This document shows, in pieces, positions 47,033-55,500 of a stretch of DNA of 64,000 nt; the first letter of the stretch is position 1; each line of letters begins with the position of its first letter. The translations under genes were made by a program, and so were the position numbers. The DNA comes from Leptospira dzoumogneensis. Lineage in GTDB: Bacteria; Spirochaetota; Leptospiria; Leptospirales; Leptospiraceae. The notes under the pieces are model-generated. The model had not been told where the DNA came from. It made no database searches and saw only the letters and a program-made list of their open reading frames with translations. The DNA is taken from contig NZ_RQHS01000012.1 of the NCBI RefSeq assembly GCF_004770895.1, positions 124,001 through 188,000 of the forward strand, written 5' to 3'.

Positions 47033-47917
47033 TTAATCTTCCCCGAATTGGATTTTAGCGTCTTCGTATCCGCGGCTGATCAGATAGTCCGCTTGCACTT
47101 GAGAGAAATTTAATATACTTCCGAAACCGAGAGAAGTCCTCGGTCCGATCACTCTGATCTTATAATCCGTTTTTTCAGGTTCGGAGAAGGACAATAATGA
47201 TTTGGTGAATCCCTTCTTCTTATTATCCTTTTGCTTTTTTTGGTATTGCAGATTTGCCATGATGGTCTGAAAGGATCCTATCAAAGAAAGTTCGAACACT
47301 CTCTCGAGTCCGTCCCTTCTGTTCCTTGGAAGTCCCATATTCACTCCTCCCACAGGAGACAACAATACTACTACTATCTCTTTTGCACCTCTTTCCACCG
47401 CCGGAAGAATAGGAACATTCGCCATCACTCCCCCATCCCAATGTGGTTTTCCATCCACATACTGCCAGGGAAAGATAAGAGGTATGGCAGAAGAAGCCAT
47501 CACATGTTCTATATCAATGTCCTTGTTCCCAAAAAAAACGAGTTCTGCAGTTAGAATGTTCACCGCAGTGATGATGATCTCCATCGGATTTTTTCGCATA
47601 TTACGAAAATCTAATTGAGAATAGAGTAAATACTTTAAGGGAGTTGTGTCCGCAAGAGGTGAAAATCGGCGGAAGATCAGGTCCAGAAAATCGTTCCAGA
47701 TGGAATATTTCATTACCTTCTGGATTTCGATGGATTTCCAAAGATCTATGATCCTGGCCGCATCCATTCCGCAACCTAATGCGGAGGCGGTAATCGCGCC
47801 CACGGAAGTTCCGCAGACTACATCCGGTTTGAATCCGATTTCTTCTAAATATTTTAGGACCCCGGCATGATATGCGCCTCGAGCGCCTCCACCGGATAAT
47901 ACCAAAGCCCGCTTCAT
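47033..47917 (-). CDS. Patatin-like phospholipase
   Basis: 294 residues. The oxyanion loop GGGARG (9-14), the nucleophile Ser38 in GTSVGA and the catalytic Asp in DGGVMANVP (about residue 160) form the complete catalytic dyad of the family. The C-terminal part ends with ILNFSQVQADYLISRGYEDA. It hydrolyses acyl chains of phospholipids or related lipids. It is the first gene of a two-gene unit with the GH5 enzyme (6-base gap). The upstream 234-base region to the ncRNA contains repeat copies 9 and 10, so either the repeats or a promoter within them may drive it. Confidence 0.88.
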   Translation of the reverse strand: MKRALVLSGGGARGAYHAGVLKYLEEIGFKPDVVCGTSVGAITASALGCGMDAARIIDLWKSIEIQKVMKYSIWNDFLDLIFRRFSPLADTTPLKYLLYSQLDFRNMRKNPMEIIITAVNILTAELVFFGNKDIDIEHVMASSAIPLIFPWQYVDGKPHWDGGVMANVPILPAVERGAKEIVVVLLSPVGGVNMGLPRNRRDGLERVFELSLIGSFQTIMANLQYQKKQKDNKKKGFTKSLLSFSEPEKTDYKIRVIGPRTSLGFGSILNFSQVQADYLISRGYEDAKIQFGED

Positions 47918-47992
47918 TCCAAATATGATCCTGCCGGAGTCAGTCTTAGGTTCCTCAGGTAAATTTCAAGACGGAATATTGATTTGGAAGTT

Positions 47993-48008
47993 TGTAGTAT
48001 CTTCGACA
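47993..48008 (+). repeat. Dispersed 16-mer copy 9 (TGTAGTATCTTCGACA)
   Basis: Perfect consensus with T at the variable centre. It starts 75 bases upstream of the patatin start and faces copy 10 across 87 bases (unit 47993-48111, 119 bp). Confidence 0.85.
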
Positions 48009-48095
48009 ATTTTCGCGCGAGTTCGTCTGAGCGCAGATATCACTAGCTAATATGAACCTAGAATTGGAGAGAAGTGATTGGGATTTTAGAATTAG

Positions 48096-48111
48096 CGTCG
48101 AAGTTACTACA
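48096..48111 (-). repeat. Dispersed 16-mer copy 10 (reverse orientation, CGTCGAAGTTACTACA)
   Basis: Reverse-strand match, first base C. Partner of copy 9. The candidate ncRNA ends about 40 bases to its right. Confidence 0.85.
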
Positions 48112-48150
48112 GATCTCGCATCCGAGGATCCCCCGACTTCGGCAACATAT

Positions 48151-48371
48151 AAAAAGGAGGAAATTAAAACCTTCTGAGTGTCTGCGTCTAGCTATGCTAA
48201 ATGCCCGAAAGTGACCAATTCTCGGAACTCAGAAAGGCCAGTGGTCTGATGGTATTGCAATAGGTCCAAGAGGGCCTTTTTGCAGGGGCCTGGGCTATTG
48301 CTCAGCCACCTCACAGGTCATTTTCTTGCTGCAACTGTCGCTACTCAACTAAACCACCTCCTTTAACGTGT
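48151..48371 (-). ncRNA. Candidate structured non-coding RNA, about 220 nt
   Basis: A 540-base gap between the MFS gene and the patatin gene holds no convincing protein gene but has clear RNA structure. On the minus strand the promoter-like boxes at 48378-48405 point to a start near 48371. Stems: TTGCAG/CTGCAA (48329-48334 with 48280-48285), TTCTGAGT/ACTCAGAA (48227-48234 with 48172-48179), TGGTCTG/CAGACCA (48242-48248 with 48374-48380, only if transcription starts further right). AGAAGG/CCTCCT (48170-48175 with 48155-48160) closes a terminator-like hairpin followed by T's at 48151-48155. GC content is higher than in nearby gaps. It lacks the invariant motifs of RNase P, tmRNA and SRP RNA. 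6S RNA is possible by size but not proven. Confidence 0.6.
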
Positions 48372-48377
48372 GGCCAG

Positions 48378-48405
48378 ACCATATTCTGTCGCATTAAAAA
48401 GTCAA
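48378..48405 (-). promoter_or_regulatory. Sigma-70-like promoter of the candidate ncRNA
   Basis: On the minus strand TTGACT (-35, complement of 48400-48405) and TATGGT (-10, complement of 48378-48383) are separated by 16 bases. It lies just before the structured region and downstream of the MFS gene terminators. Confidence 0.5.
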
Positions 48406-48411
48406 GAAATG

Positions 48412-48467
48412 TCCGTATTTTTTTACGGATTTCAGAAACAAGTTTCCTAAACGTAACTTAGGAAACT
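48412..48467 (-). terminator. Two tandem hairpins ending the MFS gene
   Basis: The first has a perfect 10-bp stem AGTTTCCTAA/TTAGGAAACT (48441-48450 with 48458-48467) that includes the stop codon; the second is TCCGTA/TACGGA (48412-48417 with 48424-48429) around a run of six T (on the + strand). Together they separate the MFS transcript from the ncRNA promoter. Confidence 0.6.
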
Positions 48468-49678
48468 ATTTTCACCTTTCTGGATAGATAGAGAGCGAGA
48501 AGATTAAAACCGACAGCGAAATAGCCTACTATATCAAATCTTTCGAAAGTTCCATTCGGCAATTGGATCAAGATCGCTCCCGCGAGAAGTGCTCCGATAC
48601 CTGTGGCAACACTCTGCAAGCTTGAATTCACAGACATAAAACTTCCTCTGACCTCAGGTCGAATAGCAGAAGTTAGCATCGCCATAGATGGAATTACCCG
48701 ACCGGATACTAGGACCATGAAAACTGTCGTAACTCCGAGGGCCATATACACCGGTAGATCCTTAGGCAAATGAGTAATCGCAAGAATGGGAAATAGGGCG
48801 AGAAGAACTAGGATCAGAAAAACCTTATGTTTCCCGAACTTATCCGACAGGAACCCTACGATCCAGGAAGAAACAAAAGTACAAATCCCTCCGATCTCGT
48901 AGATATGAGAAACCTGGGTCTTGGAGAAACCCATATTCCTTTCCATGAAGACAGCTATCGAAGTTACGACAGTAAATCCTCCCAAGATCACGCTCATAAA
49001 AAACGCCAGAGCCACCAAGTGATCCCTCTTAGAAAGCACACTGATAAGCTGACTGAAATCCGCTACCTTCTGCTTTTCCAATTTAGAAGGAAGGCTAGGC
49101 AAATATAAGATAGCAAGAACCAGGATCGGAAGGCCTAAAACCACGATAAAAGCAAATGTATAATTCCAACCGGAGGTCATCGCGATTCGGATGCCGGAAG
49201 GAACTCCCAAAACGGAAGCAGCGGAGAATGCGCCCATCACTCCTCCCATCGCCTTCCCTCTCTTCTCTATCGGGAAAACATCACCAATGATAGAAAGGAT
49301 AACCCCGCTGACCATTCCTCCGAAAATTCCTGCAATGACCCTAGCTAAAAGAAGAAATGAATACGTATTAGCGACCGCACAAAGCGCAGTTCCTATCAAA
49401 AATCCTACATATAAAAAGATAGCGGCAGACTTACGATTAAAACGATCTATAAAGTTCGCTCCGATCAAAGCAGCAATCGCAGCGGCAAAAGAATAAGAAG
49501 AAAGAACTAAGGAAAACATCGCAGTATCGATCTGGAACTGCTTCAAAAAATAATCCTGAAGCGGGAACATGATCATAAAATCCATGATATTCGTGAATTG
49601 GATGCTAGCAAGAAGCAGGATCAGGAACAATTCATGACGAACTATTTTTGTTTTAGGAAGTGAAGCTACGGATTCCAT
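48458..49678 (-). CDS. Major facilitator superfamily transporter, DHA1-like exporter
   Basis: 406 residues, twelve predicted membrane segments. FIDRFNRKSAAIFLYVG is the loop 2-3 motif A, RVIAGIFGGMVSGVIL motif B and GAFSAASVLGVPSG motif C, the antiporter signature. These place it with drug:proton exporters of the DHA1 group. Substrate is unknown. It has its own terminator. The 310-base gap to the divergent diguanylate cyclase gene is its promoter region. Confidence 0.85.
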   Translation of the reverse strand: MESVASLPKTKIVRHELFLILLLASIQFTNIMDFMIMFPLQDYFLKQFQIDTAMFSLVLSSYSFAAAIAALIGANFIDRFNRKSAAIFLYVGFLIGTALCAVANTYSFLLLARVIAGIFGGMVSGVILSIIGDVFPIEKRGKAMGGVMGAFSAASVLGVPSGIRIAMTSGWNYTFAFIVVLGLPILVLAILYLPSLPSKLEKQKVADFSQLISVLSKRDHLVALAFFMSVILGGFTVVTSIAVFMERNMGFSKTQVSHIYEIGGICTFVSSWIVGFLSDKFGKHKVFLILVLLALFPILAITHLPKDLPVYMALGVTTVFMVLVSGRVIPSMAMLTSAIRPEVRGSFMSVNSSLQSVATGIGALLAGAILIQLPNGTFERFDIVGYFAVGFNLLALYLSRKVKIVS

Positions 49679-49988
49679 ATACTTGCCAGGGTTTTTTAGC
49701 CGAGTTATAAAGAGATAATTTTTTAAAAGATCCGCATTTTACCTATATAAAATTGTTCTTACAAAGTTTGGGAACTAAATGATCCGAACAAATTATCTAG
49801 AACTCAGTTCAAGAAATTTCTAAAATTCTAAGAAGCTTACTTTAATGAAGATTTGGATGACGAATCGGCACCCAACTTTCTTTCCTAACTAGGTAAATAA
49901 TTTTCCGATTTTTGATGCTCGGATTTTTCACTTCCTTTCGGCAAAGCGTATAAACCTAAATCTTCTTCCGTCTATCTGAGTATCCGCT
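49679..49988. promoter_or_regulatory. Divergent control region between the MFS and diguanylate cyclase genes
   Basis: 310 bases, AT-rich, with no open frame worth noting, no repeat copy and no clear palindrome. It must contain both promoters; I cannot place them. Confidence 0.4.
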
Positions 49989-51104
49989 ATGAAACTCAAA
50001 AGATATCTTTCGGAAGACTTTTCTTATTCAAGATCCGGAGAGATCCGAAAACTTCGGACCCTAGACAATGACAAATCCGTCAGAATTCTAAGCGTTTTCG
50101 CGTTGTTTATCTCCGGTATTCTTCTCACTCAGAATATACTTTCTCCGGGAACTCCGAGCGGTGGACAGCTGCAATTCCTATACGGTTTGAGTTTCGGAAG
50201 TTCCGCTTTATTTTCAGGTTTGATGCTCGCGGCCCTCACATTGAAGGACATAAAAGGTAAAAAACTTTCTTACTTTGCCATGATAGGTTATGTGGGGATA
50301 CTCACATTCACCACTACTTTTGCCACTTTGGTGGATCAATACCATACTTCCGATTATTCCGCTTTCTGTTTCGGATTACTTATGCTGCCTCTATTTCTAA
50401 GAGCAAGTTTTGCGACTTATCTTGCCATCGTTTCCATAAACGTCCTTTTCTTTTCATTAGGTTATTCTTATATGATAGAAAAAGAGCTCAGTTCTTCCGT
50501 AGTAACTCCCATCATCGCCTTCTCCATTGCAAGTATGGGAGCCGCGATCAACGTAGAAGGTACTAGACTAAAAAGTAACCTTCTACAATTACAATTGGAG
50601 GAATCCAATAAGAACCTAAAAGAGTTATCTCATAAAGATTCATTAACAGGGCTTTTCAATAGAAGACATTTAATGGAATCCTTAAGCACTCTTTTAGCCG
50701 CGTCCAAAAGATATGATTTTCCATTATCGATACTTCTACTCGATCTAGACCATTTCAAAAAGGCAAACGATTCCTTGGGACACCAAGTAGGAGACAAACT
50801 ACTTGCAGCGATAGGAAGATTATTGTCCGGGCTGGTGAGGGACTGCGACGTAGCAGCTCGTTATGGTGGGGAGGAATTCTGTGTAGTACTTTCCAATACG
50901 AATATAGAAGGCGCAAAATTCGTGGCGGAAAGGATCAGAGCCAGAATTGAGACCGAAACCTTCGAAGAAATTCCTTGGACAATTACCGTGAGCATAGGTG
51001 TAGCTTCAAGAGAAGGTGATGAAACTCCGGAGGACTTTCTAAAAGCTTCCGATAAGAAGTTATACGAATCAAAGGCCGCCGGAAGGAACAGAGTCTCCGC
51101 TTAA
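49989..51104 (+). CDS. Membrane diguanylate cyclase (GGDEF)
   Basis: 371 residues. Six membrane segments (about 30-190) form a MASE-like sensor, followed by a short coiled coil (QLQLEESNKNLKEL) and a GGDEF domain (about 210-371). DSLTGLFNRRHL opens it, LLDLDHFKKAND binds metal and GTP, and the active site is RYGGEEFCVV. RDCD five residues upstream of GGEEF is an intact inhibitory RxxD I-site, so product feedback is expected. It should make c-di-GMP from two GTP. Its 3' end overlaps the convergent symporter gene by 36 bases. Confidence 0.92.
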   Translation: MKLKRYLSEDFSYSRSGEIRKLRTLDNDKSVRILSVFALFISGILLTQNILSPGTPSGGQLQFLYGLSFGSSALFSGLMLAALTLKDIKGKKLSYFAMIGYVGILTFTTTFATLVDQYHTSDYSAFCFGLLMLPLFLRASFATYLAIVSINVLFFSLGYSYMIEKELSSSVVTPIIAFSIASMGAAINVEGTRLKSNLLQLQLEESNKNLKELSHKDSLTGLFNRRHLMESLSTLLAASKRYDFPLSILLLDLDHFKKANDSLGHQVGDKLLAAIGRLLSGLVRDCDVAARYGGEEFCVVLSNTNIEGAKFVAERIRARIETETFEEIPWTITVSIGVASREGDETPEDFLKASDKKLYESKAAGRNRVSA

Positions 51105-52493
51105 TTCAGGCTCGGATTCAAATAAAGAAATTTTAATATATCTTCCTAAATATTGCCCCAGAAAACTCACTCCCAGAGCGGGGATCGTAGGCGGTAACCA
51201 TTCCGGTCCGAAAAATTTCAAGCCTAACCAAACGATCATCCCGGAGAACATAGCATAAACCGCACCGGTTGCATTTGCCTCTTTCCAGAAAATAGCGGCC
51301 ACCAAAGGAACAAAAAGAGAAACTAAACTAATGGAAGAAGAATCGGCGACCAACTGATAAATATTCGTCTCACTCAATGCCATTCCTGTAGAAACGATTG
51401 TCACGATCAATACGGAAGAACGCATCACTCTCAATAACAATTTTTCGGAAGGATTTTTCAAAGTAGGACGGATCAAATTCTCCCCCAAAACGGAAGCAGG
51501 GGCCAAAATTGCTCCGGAGGCAGTACTTAAGATCGCGGAAAGTAAAGCACCGAAAAATAAGATCTGTATAAATAAAGTAGAATGTACTAATACTACATGA
51601 GGGAGTATCATCTGATTGTCTCCGGCTGCGATCTCAGGATACACTCTTCTGGCAAAATATCCTGCGAGCAAAGGAAGAAATGCAACAGTCAGATACATTC
51701 CCCCTCCCAAAAAGGAAGAATATACTGCAACCTTTTCGGATTTAGAAGACATCACTCTTTGGAAAATATCCTGCTGAGGGATAGAACCCAATCCTATCGT
51801 CATCCAGGCTGCAATATATGCAAGGACCGCTTCCGTTTCTAATGGAGGGAAGAAGGAGAAAAATCCAGGCTTCGCAGTTGCGATAACTGTTTCAAATCCT
51901 CCCGCCTTATCTTGCAGATCCCACACCAAAACTAAAAGCCCTACTATGATCAATATAGTCTGTAAAAAATCAGTAATAGAGATCGCCCACATTCCTCCGA
52001 TATATGTGTAGATCAATACGACAACGGATGCCAAAAGTATTCCCACGTATATATCGAATCCGAATAAAGAATGGATCACAATTCCCATCGCGACTAATTG
52101 AGCCGCGATCCAGCCGAAATAAGAAGGGATCATAAATAATGCGGAAAGAAATTCCACCTTGCGGCCAAAACGATTTTTGTATAAGTCACCGAAGGTGAGA
52201 ATATTCATCCTATACAACGGCTTAGCGAAGAATATCCCGACCAAGAAAAGACAAAGTGCTGCTCCGAAAGGATCTTCTATCACGGCTAAGATCCCGCCAT
52301 CCACAAACTTGGAAGAGGCTCCCATCAAAGTTTCCGAACCGAACCAAGTGGCAAATAAAGCGGAAGATGCGAGTACAAGTGGAAGTCTTCTTCCTGCTAA
52401 CACGTAGTCTTGGGAACTATTGACATATCTAGAGGCAAATGCCCCGATCAGAATGGTAACAAAGATATATAGAATTACGAAAAGGCCGAGCAA
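51069..52493 (-). CDS. Sodium:solute symporter (SSS family)
   Basis: 474 residues with about thirteen membrane segments. The family marks are the DYVLAGRRLPL loop, ATWFGSETLMGASSKFVDGG (sodium site region), TYIGGMWAISITDFLQTILIIVGL and GLGSIPQQDIFQRVMSSKS, the last being the classic SSS signature. It carries a solute inward with Na+; the substrate (pantothenate, proline, sugar, acetate) is not resolvable. Its last 36 bases overlap the 3' end of the GGDEF gene tail to tail, so strong expression of one could act as antisense to the other. Confidence 0.87.
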   Translation of the reverse strand: MLGLFVILYIFVTILIGAFASRYVNSSQDYVLAGRRLPLVLASSALFATWFGSETLMGASSKFVDGGILAVIEDPFGAALCLFLVGIFFAKPLYRMNILTFGDLYKNRFGRKVEFLSALFMIPSYFGWIAAQLVAMGIVIHSLFGFDIYVGILLASVVVLIYTYIGGMWAISITDFLQTILIIVGLLVLVWDLQDKAGGFETVIATAKPGFFSFFPPLETEAVLAYIAAWMTIGLGSIPQQDIFQRVMSSKSEKVAVYSSFLGGGMYLTVAFLPLLAGYFARRVYPEIAAGDNQMILPHVVLVHSTLFIQILFFGALLSAILSTASGAILAPASVLGENLIRPTLKNPSEKLLLRVMRSSVLIVTIVSTGMALSETNIYQLVADSSSISLVSLFVPLVAAIFWKEANATGAVYAMFSGMIVWLGLKFFGPEWLPPTIPALGVSFLGQYLGRYIKISLFESEPELSGDSVPSGGL

Positions 52494-52576
52494 CTCAGAA
52501 TGTCCTAATAGAAAACTTCTTAATTGTGAATTTGAAATTCAGAGAATCAAAACGCAAGCGATAATAAGAAAGACGT

Positions 52577-55500
52577 TCAATCTATGTCCAAGATCAAAAG
52601 AGTAATATCATCTTGGATAGAACTTTTAGAAATAAAATTTTGGAGATCGGAGAGTATCCGTTCTGCCTGGATCTGAGGTTCGAATTGAGCATTGGCTCGA
52701 ATGGAATGCAAAAATCTTTCCTCTCCGTATTCTAATTTGTCCTCATCGAACTGCTCATAAATCCCGTCCGAAAAAAGAAAGATCCTGGCTCCGGATTCTA
52801 TTTTATATTCTTCGGTTCTATAAGGATAATCTTTTACAAACCCTAAGATAGCTCCCGTCTTAGGCATTTCTTCCGTTTGATAAGAACGTACTAAAAATTG
52901 TGAGATATGACCTGCGGATGCAAAATATACTTTTTTCTCCGAAAGATCTACATCGCAGATCGCTCCGGTAAAATAGAGTGTTTTGTATTTATTTAAAATG
53001 GAATTATTTAAACCGGAAAGTATTTCTCCCGGCTTTTCCAAAGAGGATTTTAAACTTTCGTATTCTCCCTTGATTGCCATCGTAACCAGCGCCGCTTGGA
53101 CTCCGTGACCTGTCGCATCCGCTAAGAAAAATCTATATCTCCCATTGCTTAATCTGCATATATCGTAGAAGTCCCCTCCTACCTCATCCATTGGAAGATA
53201 ATTAACGGAATATCTCATGCCGGGAATACTTTTTAGTTCCGGAAGAATACTTCTCTGGATCTTCTGGGAATACAACATGTCCTTTCGGATAATGGAAAGA
53301 GATCTGGCTAGTTCTTCAGTCCGTTCATTTACTTTTCTTTCCAGCTCCGAATTCATACGGGTAATATCTTCATACAATTTCGCATTCTCTAATGAAATTG
53401 CGGCCTGAGCGGAAAGTATCTCCAGGATCTCCAATCTATGTTCGTCGAAGATCCCGGCAGTAAGTCGATTTTCTAAATAAAGGACGCATAATGTTCTTCC
53501 TTGTTTTGTGATCGGCATACATAACAAAGACTTAGGTTTACTTCTTTTAATATAAGGATTCACCGAATAAAAAGAATCCTTCGCTGCATCTGAGATCAAA
53601 ACCTTCTGTCCGGAACGAAAACAGAAATATACTACTTCTAATGGAAGAAGATGTCCTGCTTCGTCCAAGGAGATCGGTTTAGGCAAAAATCCAGGCTCTT
53701 CTATATCCGAGCCTGCCATCAAAAATAACTCTTTGTTTTGAGGAAGAATTAAGAAACCTCTGGTGGCCGCAGCATTCTCCATGATAGTCCGGATCAGTTG
53801 TCGTAATAATTCCCCTAACTCGATCACTCCCGAAATACTTTGAGAAGCCTTTAGCACTGTCCTTAAATCCAGGCTAAAAGATGTGGAAAGCATAGAATCC
53901 GCCAGAATTTTTTCCACAGAACGTTTTGGTGTCCCCTGAGGGCGAAGCAATTCTCCGTACTCATCCCTGAGTAAGTTCACGATGGATTTGGCTCCCCAAG
54001 ATCCATAAAGTCTAACCGCATTCTGCATTAAAAATTTTCCGTAGGAGGTCCTACCCTGCGTTATACTCCATTCTGCTACGTGTTGGTATACGACCGCTTT
54101 TCTAAAATCGTTCGGTTCTGACTCGACTTGCTGCACCGCCATATCAAAGTATTTGGATGCGTTCTCATTTCTTCCTGCGTAATCTTCGTAAAGCCCTGCC
54201 AATACAAAATAGAATAATTGGAAACTAGGCGGATAGATCCTTGACCAAAGTTTAAATAAATATAAAGAATATCTAAAGAAAAACTTTTCGGTTATCTTTA
54301 ACTTCTTCTTACGTAATTTCAAAAGTCCTAAAGATCTATAAAATCTATATTCGGAATAGATGAACATGATCCTGGATTTTTCCAGATCCGGATGATACTT
54401 TTTGAAAATTCTCTCCGCTTCTAAATAATAACCGGATAAATAAGCGATAGACCCGAATAAAGTAGCATACCAAGAATTAGCGGTTCCATTTCCTGCAGAT
54501 CCCAAAACCTTAGACTCGAATTCCTGGTCGGCGTATAAATTGTCCTTATATCGTATAGTTTCAGTAGATTTTCCTTCTAAACGGTCCAGATAAGAATCGG
54601 AAGAATGCAAAAGGATCATCAGAATATCGTAATTTAGTTTAGAACCTCTTTCTAAATTTTCTTTGATCTTCTCTCTATAGGAAATTGAATTTTCTGCGGA
54701 GTATAACTGGTTCGTATTTTGGGAGAAAAGTGCAAACGCGGCCCATAGATAATCTCCATACTGCATACATTTATGAAATGCTTCTTCCGTATAATCCACT
54801 ATGGAACGGAAAGGATACATAAAATAATCCAGAAGAATTGTCCGGCCGAAGACGAATCTTCCATAGAGTTCATCTGATTTGAATTTTTTTAATATTTTTT
54901 CCGCCAAAGTCCAATATCTCATGGACTGCTGAAAATTCCCATTGATGGAAAGAAGAATGGAGCCGAATCCTGCGTAACCGAAAAAACTAAATGGAGCGTT
55001 TCCTTCTTTTAAAGTAAGATTGATCAGCTTTAAATAAATATAAGCCATCACCTTCATATCCATATGTTTTCCATAGTTTAGAAGGTTGACTAAGATGTTT
55101 AAAGCTTCCGTTTTATACGGATCTTTACTATCCTTTGCATTTACTAATTTTTCGGGAGATCTTCCTCTGCTGTAAAAGACCATCTTCAGCACTTCACCAA
55201 GTACTGCCAAAATCCCCGGCTTCTCCTTAAAACCTATTCCAAGAGATTGTAATGCCTTGATCCCGATCTTGGATGCGGAATCCAGATCGTTATAGACGTT
55301 CATCACTTCTAATTGCATCAGATAAACATCCGCTTTTTCGGACGGGCTATTGAGTTTGGAAAGTAGATCGGATACTATCTTCTCCGCTTCTTCTCTTCTG
55401 GATAAATAATATGCTGATTCAGCGAGTGACTTTAAGATATGGATCGCATTCTTTCTATCTTTCTGCCAATAAGAGTCTTTAAGCTGAGAAGCAAGTAAAC

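Noticed and set aside
48151..48371. tmRNA, RNase P RNA or SRP RNA as identity of the candidate ncRNA
   Set aside because: No tag-encoding frame ending in Ala-Ala, no GAGGAAAGTCC-type block, no GGAAG tetraloop with AGCAG; identity left open.
48957..48973. Partial match to the 16-mer inside the MFS gene (TATCGAAGTTACGACAG)
   Set aside because: Two to three mismatches and it encodes a conserved membrane helix; likely chance.
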